This document shows, one piece after another, positions 51,711-61,028 of a DNA stretch of 64,000 bases. The notes under the pieces are model-generated. The model was not told where the DNA came from. It searched no databases and worked only from the letters and a program-made list of their open reading frames with translations. Position 1 is the first letter of the stretch. Each line of letters starts with the position of its first letter. The DNA lies in NCBI RefSeq assembly GCF_010499245.1, contig NZ_JAAGOW010000001.1:2418001-2482000 (forward strand), given 5' to 3'. The position numbers and the translations under genes are program-made. This DNA comes from Variovorax sp. WS11. GTDB lineage: Bacteria; Pseudomonadota; Gammaproteobacteria; Burkholderiales; Burkholderiaceae_C.

Positions 51711-52538
51711 ATGAACCGAAGTGACAGCGAAGAGAGCCGCTCCGTCGCGTTGTACTGGGATTTCGAGAACCTTCACGCTGGCTTGGCAGAGGTCAAGTTT
51801 GGCGAAGGCTTCTACGGGCGCAGCGATTCGCGCTTCAAGCCGCAGGAGCCGCTGATCGACATTCAGGCCGTCGTGGAGCTTGCGGCTTCTTTCGGGCCGG
51901 TGGCGATCAATCGCGCCTACTGCAATTGGCAGTTTTTCGGGCGTTACCGGGATGCGCTGCTTCAGGGTGGCGTCGAACTCATCCAGCTGTTTTCGCCCGG
52001 TGCTTCGGCAAAGAATGGGGCCGACATCAAGCTATGCCTCGATGCCACGGAGGACATGAGCCGCTTCGATCACATCGGCACGATCATCATCGTGGGCGGC
52101 GACAGCGACTTCATGCCCGTGGCCCAGAAGATCAAGGCCGCAGGCCGCACGCTGGTTGGCATCGGCACGAGGAAGAATACCAACCGCCACTGGGCCAAGA
52201 GCTGCCACGAGTTCCGCTACTACGAGAACCTCGTCGAGGAAGTCGATGAGAGCCCGGCGATTGCGGCGGAGGACGAAGCTCAGAAACCAGTCCAACCACC
52301 GCCCGCGCCAGTCGATCCGGCCGCCGAGATACTGAAACGCGCGGTGCGCCTGCTCTCTGAAACCAAGGGGGAGGCCTGGGTCGGCAAGGGGGCGACCTGG
52401 CACATGATCAAGCGACTCGATCCGACCTTCGATCCGAAGGATCACGCGTACGACAGCTTCGTGGGGATGGTGAAGGCGCTCGATGCGGTGGTGGAGATGC
52501 GCAAAGGCGAATCCGATCATCAGTTGCGCCTGCGCTAG
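51711..52538 (+). CDS. NYN-domain RNase-like protein with OST-HTH/LOTUS-type C-terminal domain
   Basis: 275 residues. NYN (PIN-like) domain at about 1-175: ALYWDFENLHAGL (Asp), KNGADIKLCLDATED (Asp) and TIIIVGGDSDFMPVAQKIKAAG (Asp-Ser-Asp), then the HWAKSCHEF helix. After a Pro/Ala linker, a C-terminal domain (about 205-272) shaped like OST-HTH/LOTUS (WVGKGATWHMIKRLDPTFDPK). The family is thought to cleave RNA. No operon partner. Confidence 0.88.
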   Translation: MNRSDSEESRSVALYWDFENLHAGLAEVKFGEGFYGRSDSRFKPQEPLIDIQAVVELAASFGPVAINRAYCNWQFFGRYRDALLQGGVELIQLFSPGASAKNGADIKLCLDATEDMSRFDHIGTIIIVGGDSDFMPVAQKIKAAGRTLVGIGTRKNTNRHWAKSCHEFRYYENLVEEVDESPAIAAEDEAQKPVQPPPAPVDPAAEILKRAVRLLSETKGEAWVGKGATWHMIKRLDPTFDPKDHAYDSFVGMVKALDAVVEMRKGESDHQLRLR

Positions 52539-52610
52539 CTCGCCGCAGGCCTGCGGAAGGCGCGCCTGACGAGGCTGGCACGCAATGGCTCGAGCCATTA
52601 GCATCCCGTC

Positions 52611-53504
52611 ATGAGCATCCTGGTCGGAACCGCCTCGTGGACTGACAAGACCCTCATCGACTGCGGGCGCTTCTACCCCAAGGAAGCGAAGACGCCCGAG
52701 GCGCGGCTTCGCTACTACGCGTCGGTCTTCCCCTTGGTCGAGATCGATTCGAGCTACTACGGCATCCCCGCGCCCGCCAATGCGAACAACTGGGCCGAGC
52801 GCACGCCCGAGCACTTCACCTTCAACGTCAAGGCCTTCCGCCTCTTCACGGGCCACCAGACCGACCCGAAGGTCCTTCCCAAGGACATCAAGGAAGCGCT
52901 GGGCTCGACGAAGACGCTCTACTACCGCGGCACCCCAGCGGAGATCCGCGACGAGCTGTGGCGCCGCTTCATCGACGCGATCTCACCGCTCAAGGGCGCC
53001 GGCAAGCTTGGCCTGGTGCATTTCCAGTTTCCGCCCTGGCTGCAATGCAATCGCGAAGGCCATGCGCATGCCCTGCATTGCATCGAAATGATGGCGGGCC
53101 ATGTCTGCAGCGTCGAGTTCCGGCACGAGTCGTGGTGGACCGAAGCGCACCGCGGCGGCACGATCGACTTCCTGCGCGAGCTGCGCGCGGTGCACACCAT
53201 CGTCGATGGACCGCAGGGCTTCGCCAACAGCGTGCCGATGCTGGCCGAGACCACGAACTCCGACTACGCGCTGGTGCGTCTGCACGGGCGCAACGTGGAC
53301 ACCTACAACGTGAAAGGGGCGGCCTCGGCGGCCGAGCGCTTCGACTACGACTATCCGGATCAAGAGCTGCGGGAGATCATGGCGGAAGTCGTTCGCCTGG
53401 CCTACAAGGTCAAGCATGCGCATGTCATCTTCAACAACTGCGATGAGGACAAGGGGCAGCGCAATGGGATCGCGTTCATGAAGATGCTGCTGGCGTATGG
53501 GTGA
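52611..53504 (+). CDS. DUF72-family protein
   Basis: 297 residues, TIM-barrel type. The opening SILVGTASWTDKTLIDCGRFYPKEAKTPEARLRYYASVFPLVEID is the DUF72 signature, with LVHFQFPPWLQ, VEFRHESWW and YKVKHAHVIFNNCDED following. Found in all kingdoms but of unknown reaction; some members are placed near UV- or RNA-related genes. It begins 73 bases after the NYN gene and is on the same strand, so co-transcription is possible. Confidence 0.9.
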   Translation: MSILVGTASWTDKTLIDCGRFYPKEAKTPEARLRYYASVFPLVEIDSSYYGIPAPANANNWAERTPEHFTFNVKAFRLFTGHQTDPKVLPKDIKEALGSTKTLYYRGTPAEIRDELWRRFIDAISPLKGAGKLGLVHFQFPPWLQCNREGHAHALHCIEMMAGHVCSVEFRHESWWTEAHRGGTIDFLRELRAVHTIVDGPQGFANSVPMLAETTNSDYALVRLHGRNVDTYNVKGAASAAERFDYDYPDQELREIMAEVVRLAYKVKHAHVIFNNCDEDKGQRNGIAFMKMLLAYG

Positions 53505-53525
53505 AGGGCGACGTCCGCCCAGAAC

Positions 53526-53918
53526 CTACTTGGGCAGCATCATTTTCCTGATCTCCTCCATGTGCTGAGCGGCACGCTGCGTGATGTGGGTCATCGCATC
53601 GGACTGTGAACGGCGCGCCATCTCGGCGAGTTCTTTCATGTCGGCGATCGTCTTTTCGAAGGCGCTGCGAACCACCTCGGTCTGCTTCGCCGGGTCTGCG
53701 GCGCTCTTCGCAGCTTCTTGCATGACTTGCACCGACTCGGCCATCATTTCGGTTTGCTTGCGCGCGATGGCCTGCATGGCCTCGTAGGCCGACTTGTTTG
53801 CCTCCACCAGCGCCTCGACGTCCTTTCGTTGGGACTCGAGGATGGCCGTCATGTCGACACCTGGCATCTTGAACTGCTCCAGCATCTTCTTCATATCGCC
53901 AAACGGATCTGTTGCCAT
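53526..53918 (-). CDS. Phasin-family protein
   Basis: 130 residues, almost entirely amphipathic helix: MLEQFKMPGVDMTAILES, RKDVEALVEANKSAYEAMQAIARKQTEMM and FEKTIADMKELAEMARRSQSDAMTHITQRA in pieces. That composition and length fit phasins, which coat polyhydroxyalkanoate granules. It starts ATG GCA ACA after GGAGACATGCC-like upstream sequence. No PHA gene is adjacent in the window. Confidence 0.8.
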   Translation of the reverse strand: MATDPFGDMKKMLEQFKMPGVDMTAILESQRKDVEALVEANKSAYEAMQAIARKQTEMMAESVQVMQEAAKSAADPAKQTEVVRSAFEKTIADMKELAEMARRSQSDAMTHITQRAAQHMEEIRKMMLPK

Positions 53919-54128
53919 GGCATGTCTCCTGGTGGTGGGTTGGGCCCGGCATAAAGGCTGCGCCGGCGCAGCATCATTGCATAGGGCGCCGTCTCTCGGT
54001 GCACTTCACGCTCGCCATGTAGGCCCGCGCTGATTGCACGCGGCGCGGAGGCGGGTGATTATTCGTCGAGCCCGTGCGGCAGCGCCAGGGCTCGCTTCCA
54101 CCATTCTCAGAATGTCGAGGGCCGATGT

Positions 54129-54398
54129 ATGAACCTGTTGAGCGTGGACCTCTACCAGAGTGCTACCAATCCAGAGAAGTTTCTGGCGATTCCGGCCGGC
54201 GTCGATCCGAGCGACCTCACGGGGCCGATGGTCTTCGACAAGGACTATGCGCAAATCACCCGATACCAAGAGGCATTCCAATTCGATCCGGCCGAATCGT
54301 ATGCGGGGGTCAACGCGGCCAAGATCGCCGCAGACATCTTGACTTTGAAGTGGGCGATGTATCGCCGTACGTCGCCAAGGAAGCCTTCAAAGCGATAA
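54129..54398 (+). CDS. Small hypothetical protein
   Basis: 89 residues (MNLLSVDLYQSATNPEKFLAIPAG...). It looks like a real short protein but matches no family I know. It overlaps the end of the convergent GST-like gene by 12 bases, which argues for caution. Confidence 0.4.
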   Translation: MNLLSVDLYQSATNPEKFLAIPAGVDPSDLTGPMVFDKDYAQITRYQEAFQFDPAESYAGVNAAKIAADILTLKWAMYRRTSPRKPSKR

Positions 54399-55157
54399 GG
54401 GCGACGCCAGGTGGCGCTGGTACATCATGTCCCGGTGCCGCAGCAGGACCTCGTCCAGGGCCGCCTCGGTGGCCGGCTCGCTGAATTCGAAGGCGGCCCG
54501 TGTGCCGGCGTGCATGGGGCAGACATCCTGCGGCAGGGGGCGTAGCAACCCGAGGACGCTGGCGCTGTAGATGTCGACTGCGGTGAGCCCCGCCCCGATG
54601 TAGTAAGGGCTGCCCGCTGCGTGTTGTGCCTTCAGCCGAGCCGCCAGCATGGTCAGCAGTTCGACGACCCGGGACGTTGCCGCGGCGCCGGCTTGCGGGC
54701 TGTAGCCGTACTTCTTGCCGATGTACGCCGCCACCTTCGACTGGAATCCGCCCAGCCCGAGAAGCCCGGCCTCGACCAGCTGAAGCCGGCGCGACCAGGC
54801 CAAGCCTTGCTGCCCCATGATCTCGTGGGCCAGCCCGAACGCCAGCGCCCGATCGGCTGGGTCCTTGGGCAGCAGCGCCGGCGAAGGTGCAAGGCGCTCC
54901 GCCAGCAGCAGGATCTCGGCCCACCCGGAGAGCGGTGGCTCGTCGTCGTAGACGACGACGGGCGCGCTGCGCTGGCCGGCCCAGTCCTTGAGCGCCTGGC
55001 TGTCGTAAGCCAAGTGGACTCCCGTCCACGGAATCTGCTTGACGTGGAAGATGCCCTTCGCTGCCTCCGACCACGGGCTGGGGACCTGGCCCACGACGAC
55101 CATCCGGAGCCCGCGGAGGAGGATCGCTTCTTCGACGGTGACGTAGGTGTTGCTCAT
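54387..55157 (-). CDS. Glutathione S-transferase-like protein
   Basis: 256 residues from MSNTYVTVEEAILLRGLRM. The N-terminal half is thioredoxin-like (VVVGQVPSPWSEAAKGIFHVK, then SAPVVVYDDEPPLSGWAEIL), the C-terminal half is helical (LAFGLAHEIMGQQGLAWSRR, AGLTAVDIYSASVLGLL). Conserved Ser/Tyr for thiol activation is not certain; the PSPWSEAAK turn occupies the position. Substrate unknown. Confidence 0.8.
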   Translation of the reverse strand: MSNTYVTVEEAILLRGLRMVVVGQVPSPWSEAAKGIFHVKQIPWTGVHLAYDSQALKDWAGQRSAPVVVYDDEPPLSGWAEILLLAERLAPSPALLPKDPADRALAFGLAHEIMGQQGLAWSRRLQLVEAGLLGLGGFQSKVAAYIGKKYGYSPQAGAAATSRVVELLTMLAARLKAQHAAGSPYYIGAGLTAVDIYSASVLGLLRPLPQDVCPMHAGTRAAFEFSEPATEAALDEVLLRHRDMMYQRHLASPLSL

Positions 55158-55209
55158 GGCGGGCATGCTAGCCGGTGTTCGCTTTCAATGGTTGCGGACG
55201 GCAGGTGGA

Positions 55210-56022
55210 CTACTTGTCCCGGGGATCGATGAACAGTGGGGCGCGCTTCTCGCGGCCCGCGATCACCGCTTCGAGCTGGTTGGGCGTACCGAGCAGCGCC
55301 TTCTGTTCGCGCGTTTCGGCGATCAGACCGCTCGCGGCATCGCATGCGACGGCCAGATTCAACAGCCGCTTGGCCGAACGAATCGCATCCGGACTTTGGG
55401 CGGCGATCTCGCGCGCGGTCTCCATCGCAACGGCATGCGGATCTTCGGTCACGCGGGTGATGAAGCCAAAATCGCGGGCCTGCTCGGCCGAGAACATCCG
55501 TGCGGTGTAGGTCAGCTCACGCACCACGTCCTCGCGCGCCAGGTGACGCATGAGCTGGGTCCCGGCCATATCCGGAACCAATCCCCACTTCGTCTCCATG
55601 ATCGCGAAGCGCGCGTCGGGCGCGGCATAGCGAATGTCCGCGCCCAGGGCCAGTTGAAAGCCACCGCCGATGGCCACACCGTGAATGGCCGCAATCACGG
55701 GAACCGGCATCTCCCGCCACTGCCACACGACATGCTGCGCCCAGTTGGCTATTCCGTGTGATCGCTCCGCAAGATCAGTGAACGGCAGCCGCGTGTCGCC
55801 AGTCGAAAGGCCCCTGAGGGCCTCGAAGTCCAGTCCGGCGGAGAAGGCCGCACCGTTGCCGGAAAGCACGATCGCACGCAGAGTCGGATCACGTTGTAAC
55901 GACTCGCCTGTTTCGGCCAGGGCCCAGAGCATGTCGGCATCGATGGCATTCATCTTGCCGGGCCGGTCGAAGCGGACATCCGCGATTGCGTTGGCCATCA
56001 GTACTTGCATTCGATCTTGCAT
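55210..56022 (-). CDS. Enoyl-CoA hydratase/isomerase-family protein (crotonase)
   Basis: 270 residues. The crotonase fold is seen in FDRPGKMNAIDADML, AFSAGLDFEALRG (first oxyanion loop), IHGVAIGGGFQLALGADIRYAAP (second) and ETKWGLVPDMAGTQLM (catalytic Glu/Asp region). Hydrates or isomerises acyl-CoA. It starts 148 bases from the divergent NmrA-type gene, and the gap has a TetR-type palindrome (56077-56096) that matches one near the TetR gene at 57721. Confidence 0.9.
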   Translation of the reverse strand: MQDRMQVLMANAIADVRFDRPGKMNAIDADMLWALAETGESLQRDPTLRAIVLSGNGAAFSAGLDFEALRGLSTGDTRLPFTDLAERSHGIANWAQHVVWQWREMPVPVIAAIHGVAIGGGFQLALGADIRYAAPDARFAIMETKWGLVPDMAGTQLMRHLAREDVVRELTYTARMFSAEQARDFGFITRVTEDPHAVAMETAREIAAQSPDAIRSAKRLLNLAVACDAASGLIAETREQKALLGTPNQLEAVIAGREKRAPLFIDPRDK

Positions 56023-56076
56023 GACTTCGCTCCGATGTTGCTGCCGCCGTTACTCCTGTGGTGCGTGGTTCATGAT

Positions 56077-56096
56077 AACCTACTATACAGTAGGTT
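56077..56096. promoter_or_regulatory. TetR-type operator in the crotonase/NmrA divergent gap
   Basis: AACCTACTATACAGTAGGTT: perfect 8-base arms around a 4-base centre. The same CTACT...AGTAG core recurs at 57723-57736 before the TetR gene 1.6 kb away. That is strong grounds to link the regulator to both genes. Confidence 0.7.
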
Positions 56097-56170
56097 GCAC
56101 CAGGGCCTTGGCAGCAAGCTCGCATTCACCGAGGCTTCCCCCCGAAACTCCACCAGGACGACTCGACCCC

Positions 56171-57028
56171 ATGAGCAACAAGGAAACTGGACTTACCCTC
56201 GTGACCGGAGGAACAGGCCATCTCGGCAGAGACCTGGTTCAGCAACTGCTCGCTGCCGGGAGGCGGGTTCGCGTGCTTGCGCGACAGCCCGGGTCCGACG
56301 CGCGCATCGACTGGGCGCGCGGCGACCTGTCGAACGGCGATGGTCTTCGCGACGCCCTCGACGGCGTGACGACGGTCATCAATGCGGCGACGTTCTCGCC
56401 CATCGCGCAGCGCGGCTACGTTCGACTCATTGACTTGTTCCGAACCCCTCGCGCCGTGGATGTCGATGGAACACGCCACCTTCTGCAGGAGAGCGAGCGA
56501 GCCGGTGTCGAGCACTTCGTGCACGTCTCGATCGTCGGGCTCGATCCTAAGAATTCACTGCCCTACAACCGAGTCAAGCTCGCAGGCGAGAACCTGGTAC
56601 GGCAGTCGGATCTGCCGTGGTCCATCGTTCGTGCGGCCCCTTTCCATTACCTGATGGCCTGCCTCCTGCGAAGCATGCGATGGCTGCCCTGGTGGCCGCT
56701 CCCGAATTCGGTCATGCAACCGGTAGCCACGACCGACGTCGCCGCGTACCTGATCAGGTGCGCCGACAGCCCGGACAGAGGGATGCACGATGAAATCGGC
56801 GGGCCGGAGGCCAAGCCGTTTCCGGTGTTTGCGCAGCAATATCTCGACATCCGGGGCCTGCGGCGGAGGCTGATCCGCCTCGACATATCGGAAGAGAAGG
56901 CCAGGCGCATGGGATTCGTTGCCGCGAATGGATGCAAGGGCAGCGTCACATGGCGCGACTGGCTTCTGGGTCACGCGGATGAGCCCAAGGGCAAGGTCCG
57001 AAACACGCCGATTCCGCCGCACATGTGA
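56171..57028 (+). CDS. NmrA-like/NAD(P)H-binding SDR-family protein
   Basis: 285 residues. The Rossmann start LTLVTGGTGHLGRDLVQQLLAAG binds NAD(P); HFVHVSIVGLDP and the YNRVKLAGENLVRQSDLPWSIVRAAPFHY core follow. NmrA-like proteins lack the SDR catalytic Tyr-Lys in some cases; here YNRVKLAG retains Tyr-x3-Lys. Probably a redox sensor or reductase. Divergent from the crotonase and under the same TetR-type site. Confidence 0.85.
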   Translation: MSNKETGLTLVTGGTGHLGRDLVQQLLAAGRRVRVLARQPGSDARIDWARGDLSNGDGLRDALDGVTTVINAATFSPIAQRGYVRLIDLFRTPRAVDVDGTRHLLQESERAGVEHFVHVSIVGLDPKNSLPYNRVKLAGENLVRQSDLPWSIVRAAPFHYLMACLLRSMRWLPWWPLPNSVMQPVATTDVAAYLIRCADSPDRGMHDEIGGPEAKPFPVFAQQYLDIRGLRRRLIRLDISEEKARRMGFVAANGCKGSVTWRDWLLGHADEPKGKVRNTPIPPHM

Positions 57029-57079
57029 GACGCGAATGATTGCCTTTGCAGACGCCAGCCGCTCGATCCGTTGGCTCGC

Positions 57080-57688
57080 CTACTCGCGCGGTCCGAATCC
57101 GTGCCAACTCAACGAGAAGGCTGCGTCCACGAGATCCCTGCGAGGAATCGTGGGATTGTCCAGCCACCACTCGGCCAGCGCATGCAGGCCCTTCTGGAAA
57201 TGGAGTGCTGCCAGATCCTTCTGCCAGGGCTTTCGGCCACGCAACAGTGGTGAGAAGCGGGCCGCGATCGTCTCGCGAGCCTGGCGCTGAACGATTGCGG
57301 CGGCCTCGGCGGCCACGGGGTCAGACTTCGGCACCACGAAGAGCAATCGGGCACCGGTCGGGCGCTCCTCAACGAACAGGAAGAAGGCCTCGATGCCAGC
57401 GCGAAACCGTGCCTCCAGATCGCCGGCAAGAGCAGCAGCCTTTCCGCGCGCCAGAAGCTCATCGCGAGCGCCCTCGGCAGCCGCGAAGAACAGTGCCGCT
57501 TTCGACTCGAAATGGTCGTAGAGCACGGGCTTCGTCACCCCCGCAAGCCGGGCGACTTCGTCCATCGACGTGCCTGTGAAGCCGCGTTCGGCGAAAACTC
57601 GTTCTGCCGCTTCGACGATCTTCTTGCGTCGTTCCTCAGGGGCCAGCCTCCGCCTGTGTGCGGCGTCGGCAAGCTCGCGATCTAGCAT
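57080..57688 (-). CDS. TetR-family transcriptional regulator
   Basis: 202 residues. HTH about 20-65: KKIVEAAERVFAERGFTGTSMDEVARLAGVTKPVLYDHFESKAAL. C-terminal ligand domain. The operator at 57721-57738 lies just upstream (autoregulation), and its core recurs at 56077-56096 in the crotonase/NmrA gap, so this protein most likely represses those genes, released by an acyl-CoA or related ligand (inference). It is convergent with the NmrA gene. Confidence 0.92.
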   Translation of the reverse strand: MLDRELADAAHRRRLAPEERRKKIVEAAERVFAERGFTGTSMDEVARLAGVTKPVLYDHFESKAALFFAAAEGARDELLARGKAAALAGDLEARFRAGIEAFFLFVEERPTGARLLFVVPKSDPVAAEAAAIVQRQARETIAARFSPLLRGRKPWQKDLAALHFQKGLHALAEWWLDNPTIPRRDLVDAAFSLSWHGFGPRE

Positions 57689-57720
57689 GGAAGAGATCCT
57701 TTGGTACGAAAGCGGGAATT

Positions 57721-57738
57721 ATCTACTGGTCAGTAGGT
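57721..57738. promoter_or_regulatory. TetR-type operator upstream of the TetR gene
   Basis: CTACTGGTCAGTAG (57723-57736), arms CTACTG/CAGTAG, in front of the TetR start. Same core as at 56077-56096. Confidence 0.65.
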
Positions 57739-57820
57739 ATCGCCCATGCACTGGTATCACGCCAGCCCGCCAACTGCTGCGAGGCCGGTCGATGGTGGCC
57801 CGCCCCCTGAGACCCCGGCG

Positions 57821-58738
57821 TCATCGCGCAGTCCTTCGCCTCCAAGGCGGCGGCGCAAGAGATTGGCGCAGCATCGCCAGAAAGGCCGTTGCCCGCGCGC
57901 TTCGCCCGAAACGGGTGCCCAGCATGGCGACGACGTCGGCGGCAGGAACCTCCCAACTCGCAAGCACCCGCTTGAGCCGACCGGCTGCCAGATCGGCAGC
58001 GACGTTCCACTCCGACCGCATCGCGACACCCTGCCCCGTGACCGCCCAGTCGCGCACCACCGCGCCGTCATTGGTGCACATGGTGGGACGGATCCGGACG
58101 GTCTCCGGCTCGCGCGAAGCGTGCACGAAGCGCCACAGCGTGACGTCTTCGTCGTTCTCTCTCACCACAAGGCATCGATGCCGCAGCAAGTCTGAAGGCG
58201 ACTGAATCGGCGAAGCACCGGCGAGATAGTCCGGGCTGGCGCAGAGGATGCGCCGGTTCGGTGCCAGCGTCGTGACGATCTGGTTTTGGGCCCCAGGCGG
58301 TCCGATGTGGACGATGACGTCGCTGCTCTCGACCAGGTGCGCGCCGGGATGGTCGGCAAGGTCCAGGGTGACCGTCACGCCAGGATGCGCTTTTGCAAAC
58401 GCATCGACCACGGGTGCGACATGCAGCCGGCCGAAGCCATGCGGGGCGGCTATGCGTAGATGCCCGCTGACGGCCTTCTTGCGATTGGCCAATGCCTCGG
58501 ACAGCGCCTCCATCGCCCCGGCCACGATTGTCCCGTGCGATGCGACCAGATCGCCTTCATCGGTGAGGACCATCCTGCGGCCGGAGCGGTCGATCAGGCG
58601 GATGCCAATCCGTGCTTCCAGTGCTTGCAGGCGCTGAGTGACGGCCGGCGGCGTGACATCCATCTTCCGGGCAGCTTCAGCGAGCGACGCGGACTGGGCC
58701 AGCACGTTGAAGAAGCGCAGATCCTCAGAGCTGATCAT
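57821..58738 (-). CDS. LysR-family transcriptional regulator
   Basis: 305 residues. HTH SEDLRFFNVLAQSASLAEAARKMDVTPPAVTQRLQ, effector domain from about 88. Belongs to the LysR group near DSD1-type genes. Divergent from the PLP-lyase operon at 58899, with a 160-base AT-rich gap; it probably activates that operon when its D-amino-acid substrate is present. Confidence 0.92.
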   Translation of the reverse strand: MISSEDLRFFNVLAQSASLAEAARKMDVTPPAVTQRLQALEARIGIRLIDRSGRRMVLTDEGDLVASHGTIVAGAMEALSEALANRKKAVSGHLRIAAPHGFGRLHVAPVVDAFAKAHPGVTVTLDLADHPGAHLVESSDVIVHIGPPGAQNQIVTTLAPNRRILCASPDYLAGASPIQSPSDLLRHRCLVVRENDEDVTLWRFVHASREPETVRIRPTMCTNDGAVVRDWAVTGQGVAMRSEWNVAADLAAGRLKRVLASWEVPAADVVAMLGTRFGRSARATAFLAMLRQSLAPPPWRRRTAR

Positions 58739-58898
58739 TTAGTGGAGCCTTAACTCACTATGCAGGTTCGATAAATTGTAGGTTCAATCGATCAGGCGCA
58801 ACATCCGGCCATCTCACTTGGTCGGTGCCGGCCCCGCATCCAGGAGGCCGCATTGGACAAGCACAACTCGGAGCAGGACATTGGGCCAGGCCATAGCC

Positions 58899-60065
58899 AT
58901 GAAGCAGACGCAAGCCGAACAGATCGCAACGACACTGGGGGAACTGGCGACGCCTTGCCTCGTCCTCGACGCTGCGCGGATGGAGAGGAACATCGCACGG
59001 CTGAAAGCCAGGCTGGACGCGCTGGGCGTCACGCTGCGTCCCCACCTCAAGACGTCCAAGTCGGTGGACGTCGCGCGGCGCGTCATGACGTCGCCGTCGG
59101 GTCCGGCGACCGTTTCGACGCTACTTGAAGCCGAACAGTTCGCGGCGGCCGGCGTGCGGGACATCGTCTACGCCGTCGGCATTGCACCATCGAAACTGGC
59201 ACAGGTGCTGGCGCTGCGCGCCGGGGGCGCCGACGTGACCGTGGTGCTGGACACTGTGGAGCAGGCGCAAGCCGTTGCCCAGGCCTCGCGCCAGGCCGGT
59301 GCGTGCATTCCAGCGCTGATCGAGATCGACTGCGACGGCCACCGCTCCGGGGTGCTGCCGACCGACCGGCAGCTGCTGCTGGACATCGGCCGCGCCCTCG
59401 AAGACGGTGCGGAACTGCGGGGCGTGATCACGCACGCCGGCGCCAGTTATTCAGCCCGTGGGGCCGAGGCCTTGCGTCAATGTGCCGAGGTCGAGCGCCG
59501 CAGCGTGGTCGATGCCGCCACCATCCTGCGCGAGGCGGGCTTGCCCTGCCCGGTGGTCAGCGTCGGCTCCACACCGACCGCGCACAACGCCGCCGACTTC
59601 ACCGGCGTCACCGAAGTCCGGGCCGGCGTGTTCGTGTTCTTCGATCTCGTGATGGCCGGGATCGGTATCTGCCAAGTCGACGACATCGCGCTGTCGGTGC
59701 TGGCGACGGTGATCGGCCACCAGCGCGACAAGGGATGGATCGTGGTCGACGCCGGCTGGATGGCGCTGTCGCAGGACCGCGGCACTCGCAGGCAGGCGGT
59801 CGACCAAGGCTATGGGCTGGTGTGCGACGCCGCCGGCGTGCCCTACCCCGACCTGATCGTTGCGGACGCCAACCAGGAGCACGGGATCATCACGGTGCGT
59901 CCCGGCTCGGGGGGCAAGCTGCCCGATCTCGCGATCGGTGATCGTGTGCGAATCCTGCCGAACCACGCCTGCGCCACGGGCGCCCAGCATCGGGCTTATC
60001 ACGTCGTTCGCGGCGCATCCGATCGGGTCGAAGTCGAGTGGTCGCGTTTCGAGGGCTGGCGATGA
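58899..60065 (+). CDS. DSD1-type PLP-dependent D-amino-acid lyase/dehydratase
   Basis: 388 residues. Alanine-racemase-like N-terminal barrel with the PLP Lys51 in RPHLKTSKSVD; IEIDCDGHRSG; and a C-terminal zinc site with NHACATG following VADANQEHGIIT. The family (D-serine dehydratase, D-threonine aldolase, D-threo-3-hydroxyaspartate dehydratase) removes OH/CN from D-hydroxyamino acids. The ATG follows ACATAGCC; the GNAT gene begins inside its stop (ATGA). It is the first gene of the right-hand operon. Confidence 0.9.
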   Translation: MKQTQAEQIATTLGELATPCLVLDAARMERNIARLKARLDALGVTLRPHLKTSKSVDVARRVMTSPSGPATVSTLLEAEQFAAAGVRDIVYAVGIAPSKLAQVLALRAGGADVTVVLDTVEQAQAVAQASRQAGACIPALIEIDCDGHRSGVLPTDRQLLLDIGRALEDGAELRGVITHAGASYSARGAEALRQCAEVERRSVVDAATILREAGLPCPVVSVGSTPTAHNAADFTGVTEVRAGVFVFFDLVMAGIGICQVDDIALSVLATVIGHQRDKGWIVVDAGWMALSQDRGTRRQAVDQGYGLVCDAAGVPYPDLIVADANQEHGIITVRPGSGGKLPDLAIGDRVRILPNHACATGAQHRAYHVVRGASDRVEVEWSRFEGWR

Positions 60066-60985
60066 GCGGCGAGCAGTTCGTGACCGGTGTCCCTCCCGGT
60101 GCGCAAACCATGACCGCCATGGCGACTCGGCCCGGCCACCACGACCACGACGATGTGGCGCTAGTGCCGTTTGCCACGGAACACCTGGAAAGCGCCCTCC
60201 AGCTTTCGCAGGAGATGTCCTGGCCCTATCGGCTCGAGGACTGGGCCTTCGCGCTCGAGCTCGGCCAGGGCTTCGTGCTCCGCAACGGCGCCGGTACAGT
60301 GATCGCGACCGCGGCCTGGTGGGCCTACGGCGGGACCCAAGCTTCAGCCGGGATGATCATCGTCGCCAAGGCTGCCCAAGGCCGCGGCCACGGTGCCCGG
60401 CTGATGGATGCGCTGCTGGCAGCGGCGCACCCGCGGACCATCACGCTGAACTCGACGGCCGAAGGTCTGGCGCTTTATGAAAGGCGCGGCTTTGTCCGCA
60501 CCGGCGTCATCCAACAGCATCAAGGCGTTCCCGACGAGGGCCACCAGGCGCCACCGGCCAGCCTGGTCAGGGCGATGGCACCATCGGACGTCGAGGCGGT
60601 CGCGCGTCTGGACCGGCAGGCCACGGGCTGGGCCAGGCGGCAGATGCTGGATCGGCTCATCCAGGCCGGTGACGGCCACGTGCTCGTGCGTGACGGCGAG
60701 CCACGCGGCTATGCCATTTCACGCCTGTTCGGCCGCGGGCACGTCATCGGTCCCGTGGTCGCCGAAAGTGCGGCCGATGCGCGCGCCTTGATCGAAGCCG
60801 CGCTCGCACGTCTCGGCCAGGTTTTCGTCCGCGTCGACACGGCTGCCACCTCGCAGCTCGGGGACTGGCTCGAAAGCATCGGCCTGCGCCAGGTCGGTGA
60901 CGCCATCACGATGGTCAAGGGGCCCGACATTCCGCCGGCGGGGCCGGCACGCATGTTCGCGCTGGCCAACCAGTCGTTCAACTAG
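60062..60985 (+). CDS. Double GNAT N-acetyltransferase
   Basis: 307 residues with two GNAT-like halves. First: ESALQLSQEMSWPYRLEDWAFALELGQGFV and QGRGHGARLMDALLA (acetyl-CoA loop), GLALYERRGFVRTG. Second: SLVRAMAPSDVEAVARLDRQATG with PRGYAISRLF, weaker CoA motif. The two-domain form is common for acetyltransferases of small amines. It overlaps the PLP-lyase stop by 4 bases. It probably acts on an amine made or used in this operon. Confidence 0.85.
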   Translation: MSGEQFVTGVPPGAQTMTAMATRPGHHDHDDVALVPFATEHLESALQLSQEMSWPYRLEDWAFALELGQGFVLRNGAGTVIATAAWWAYGGTQASAGMIIVAKAAQGRGHGARLMDALLAAAHPRTITLNSTAEGLALYERRGFVRTGVIQQHQGVPDEGHQAPPASLVRAMAPSDVEAVARLDRQATGWARRQMLDRLIQAGDGHVLVRDGEPRGYAISRLFGRGHVIGPVVAESAADARALIEAALARLGQVFVRVDTAATSQLGDWLESIGLRQVGDAITMVKGPDIPPAGPARMFALANQSFN

Positions 60986-61028
60986 GAGACATCACGATGC
61001 CGCGCTCGAAGACGCTGGAAAGGCCGCT

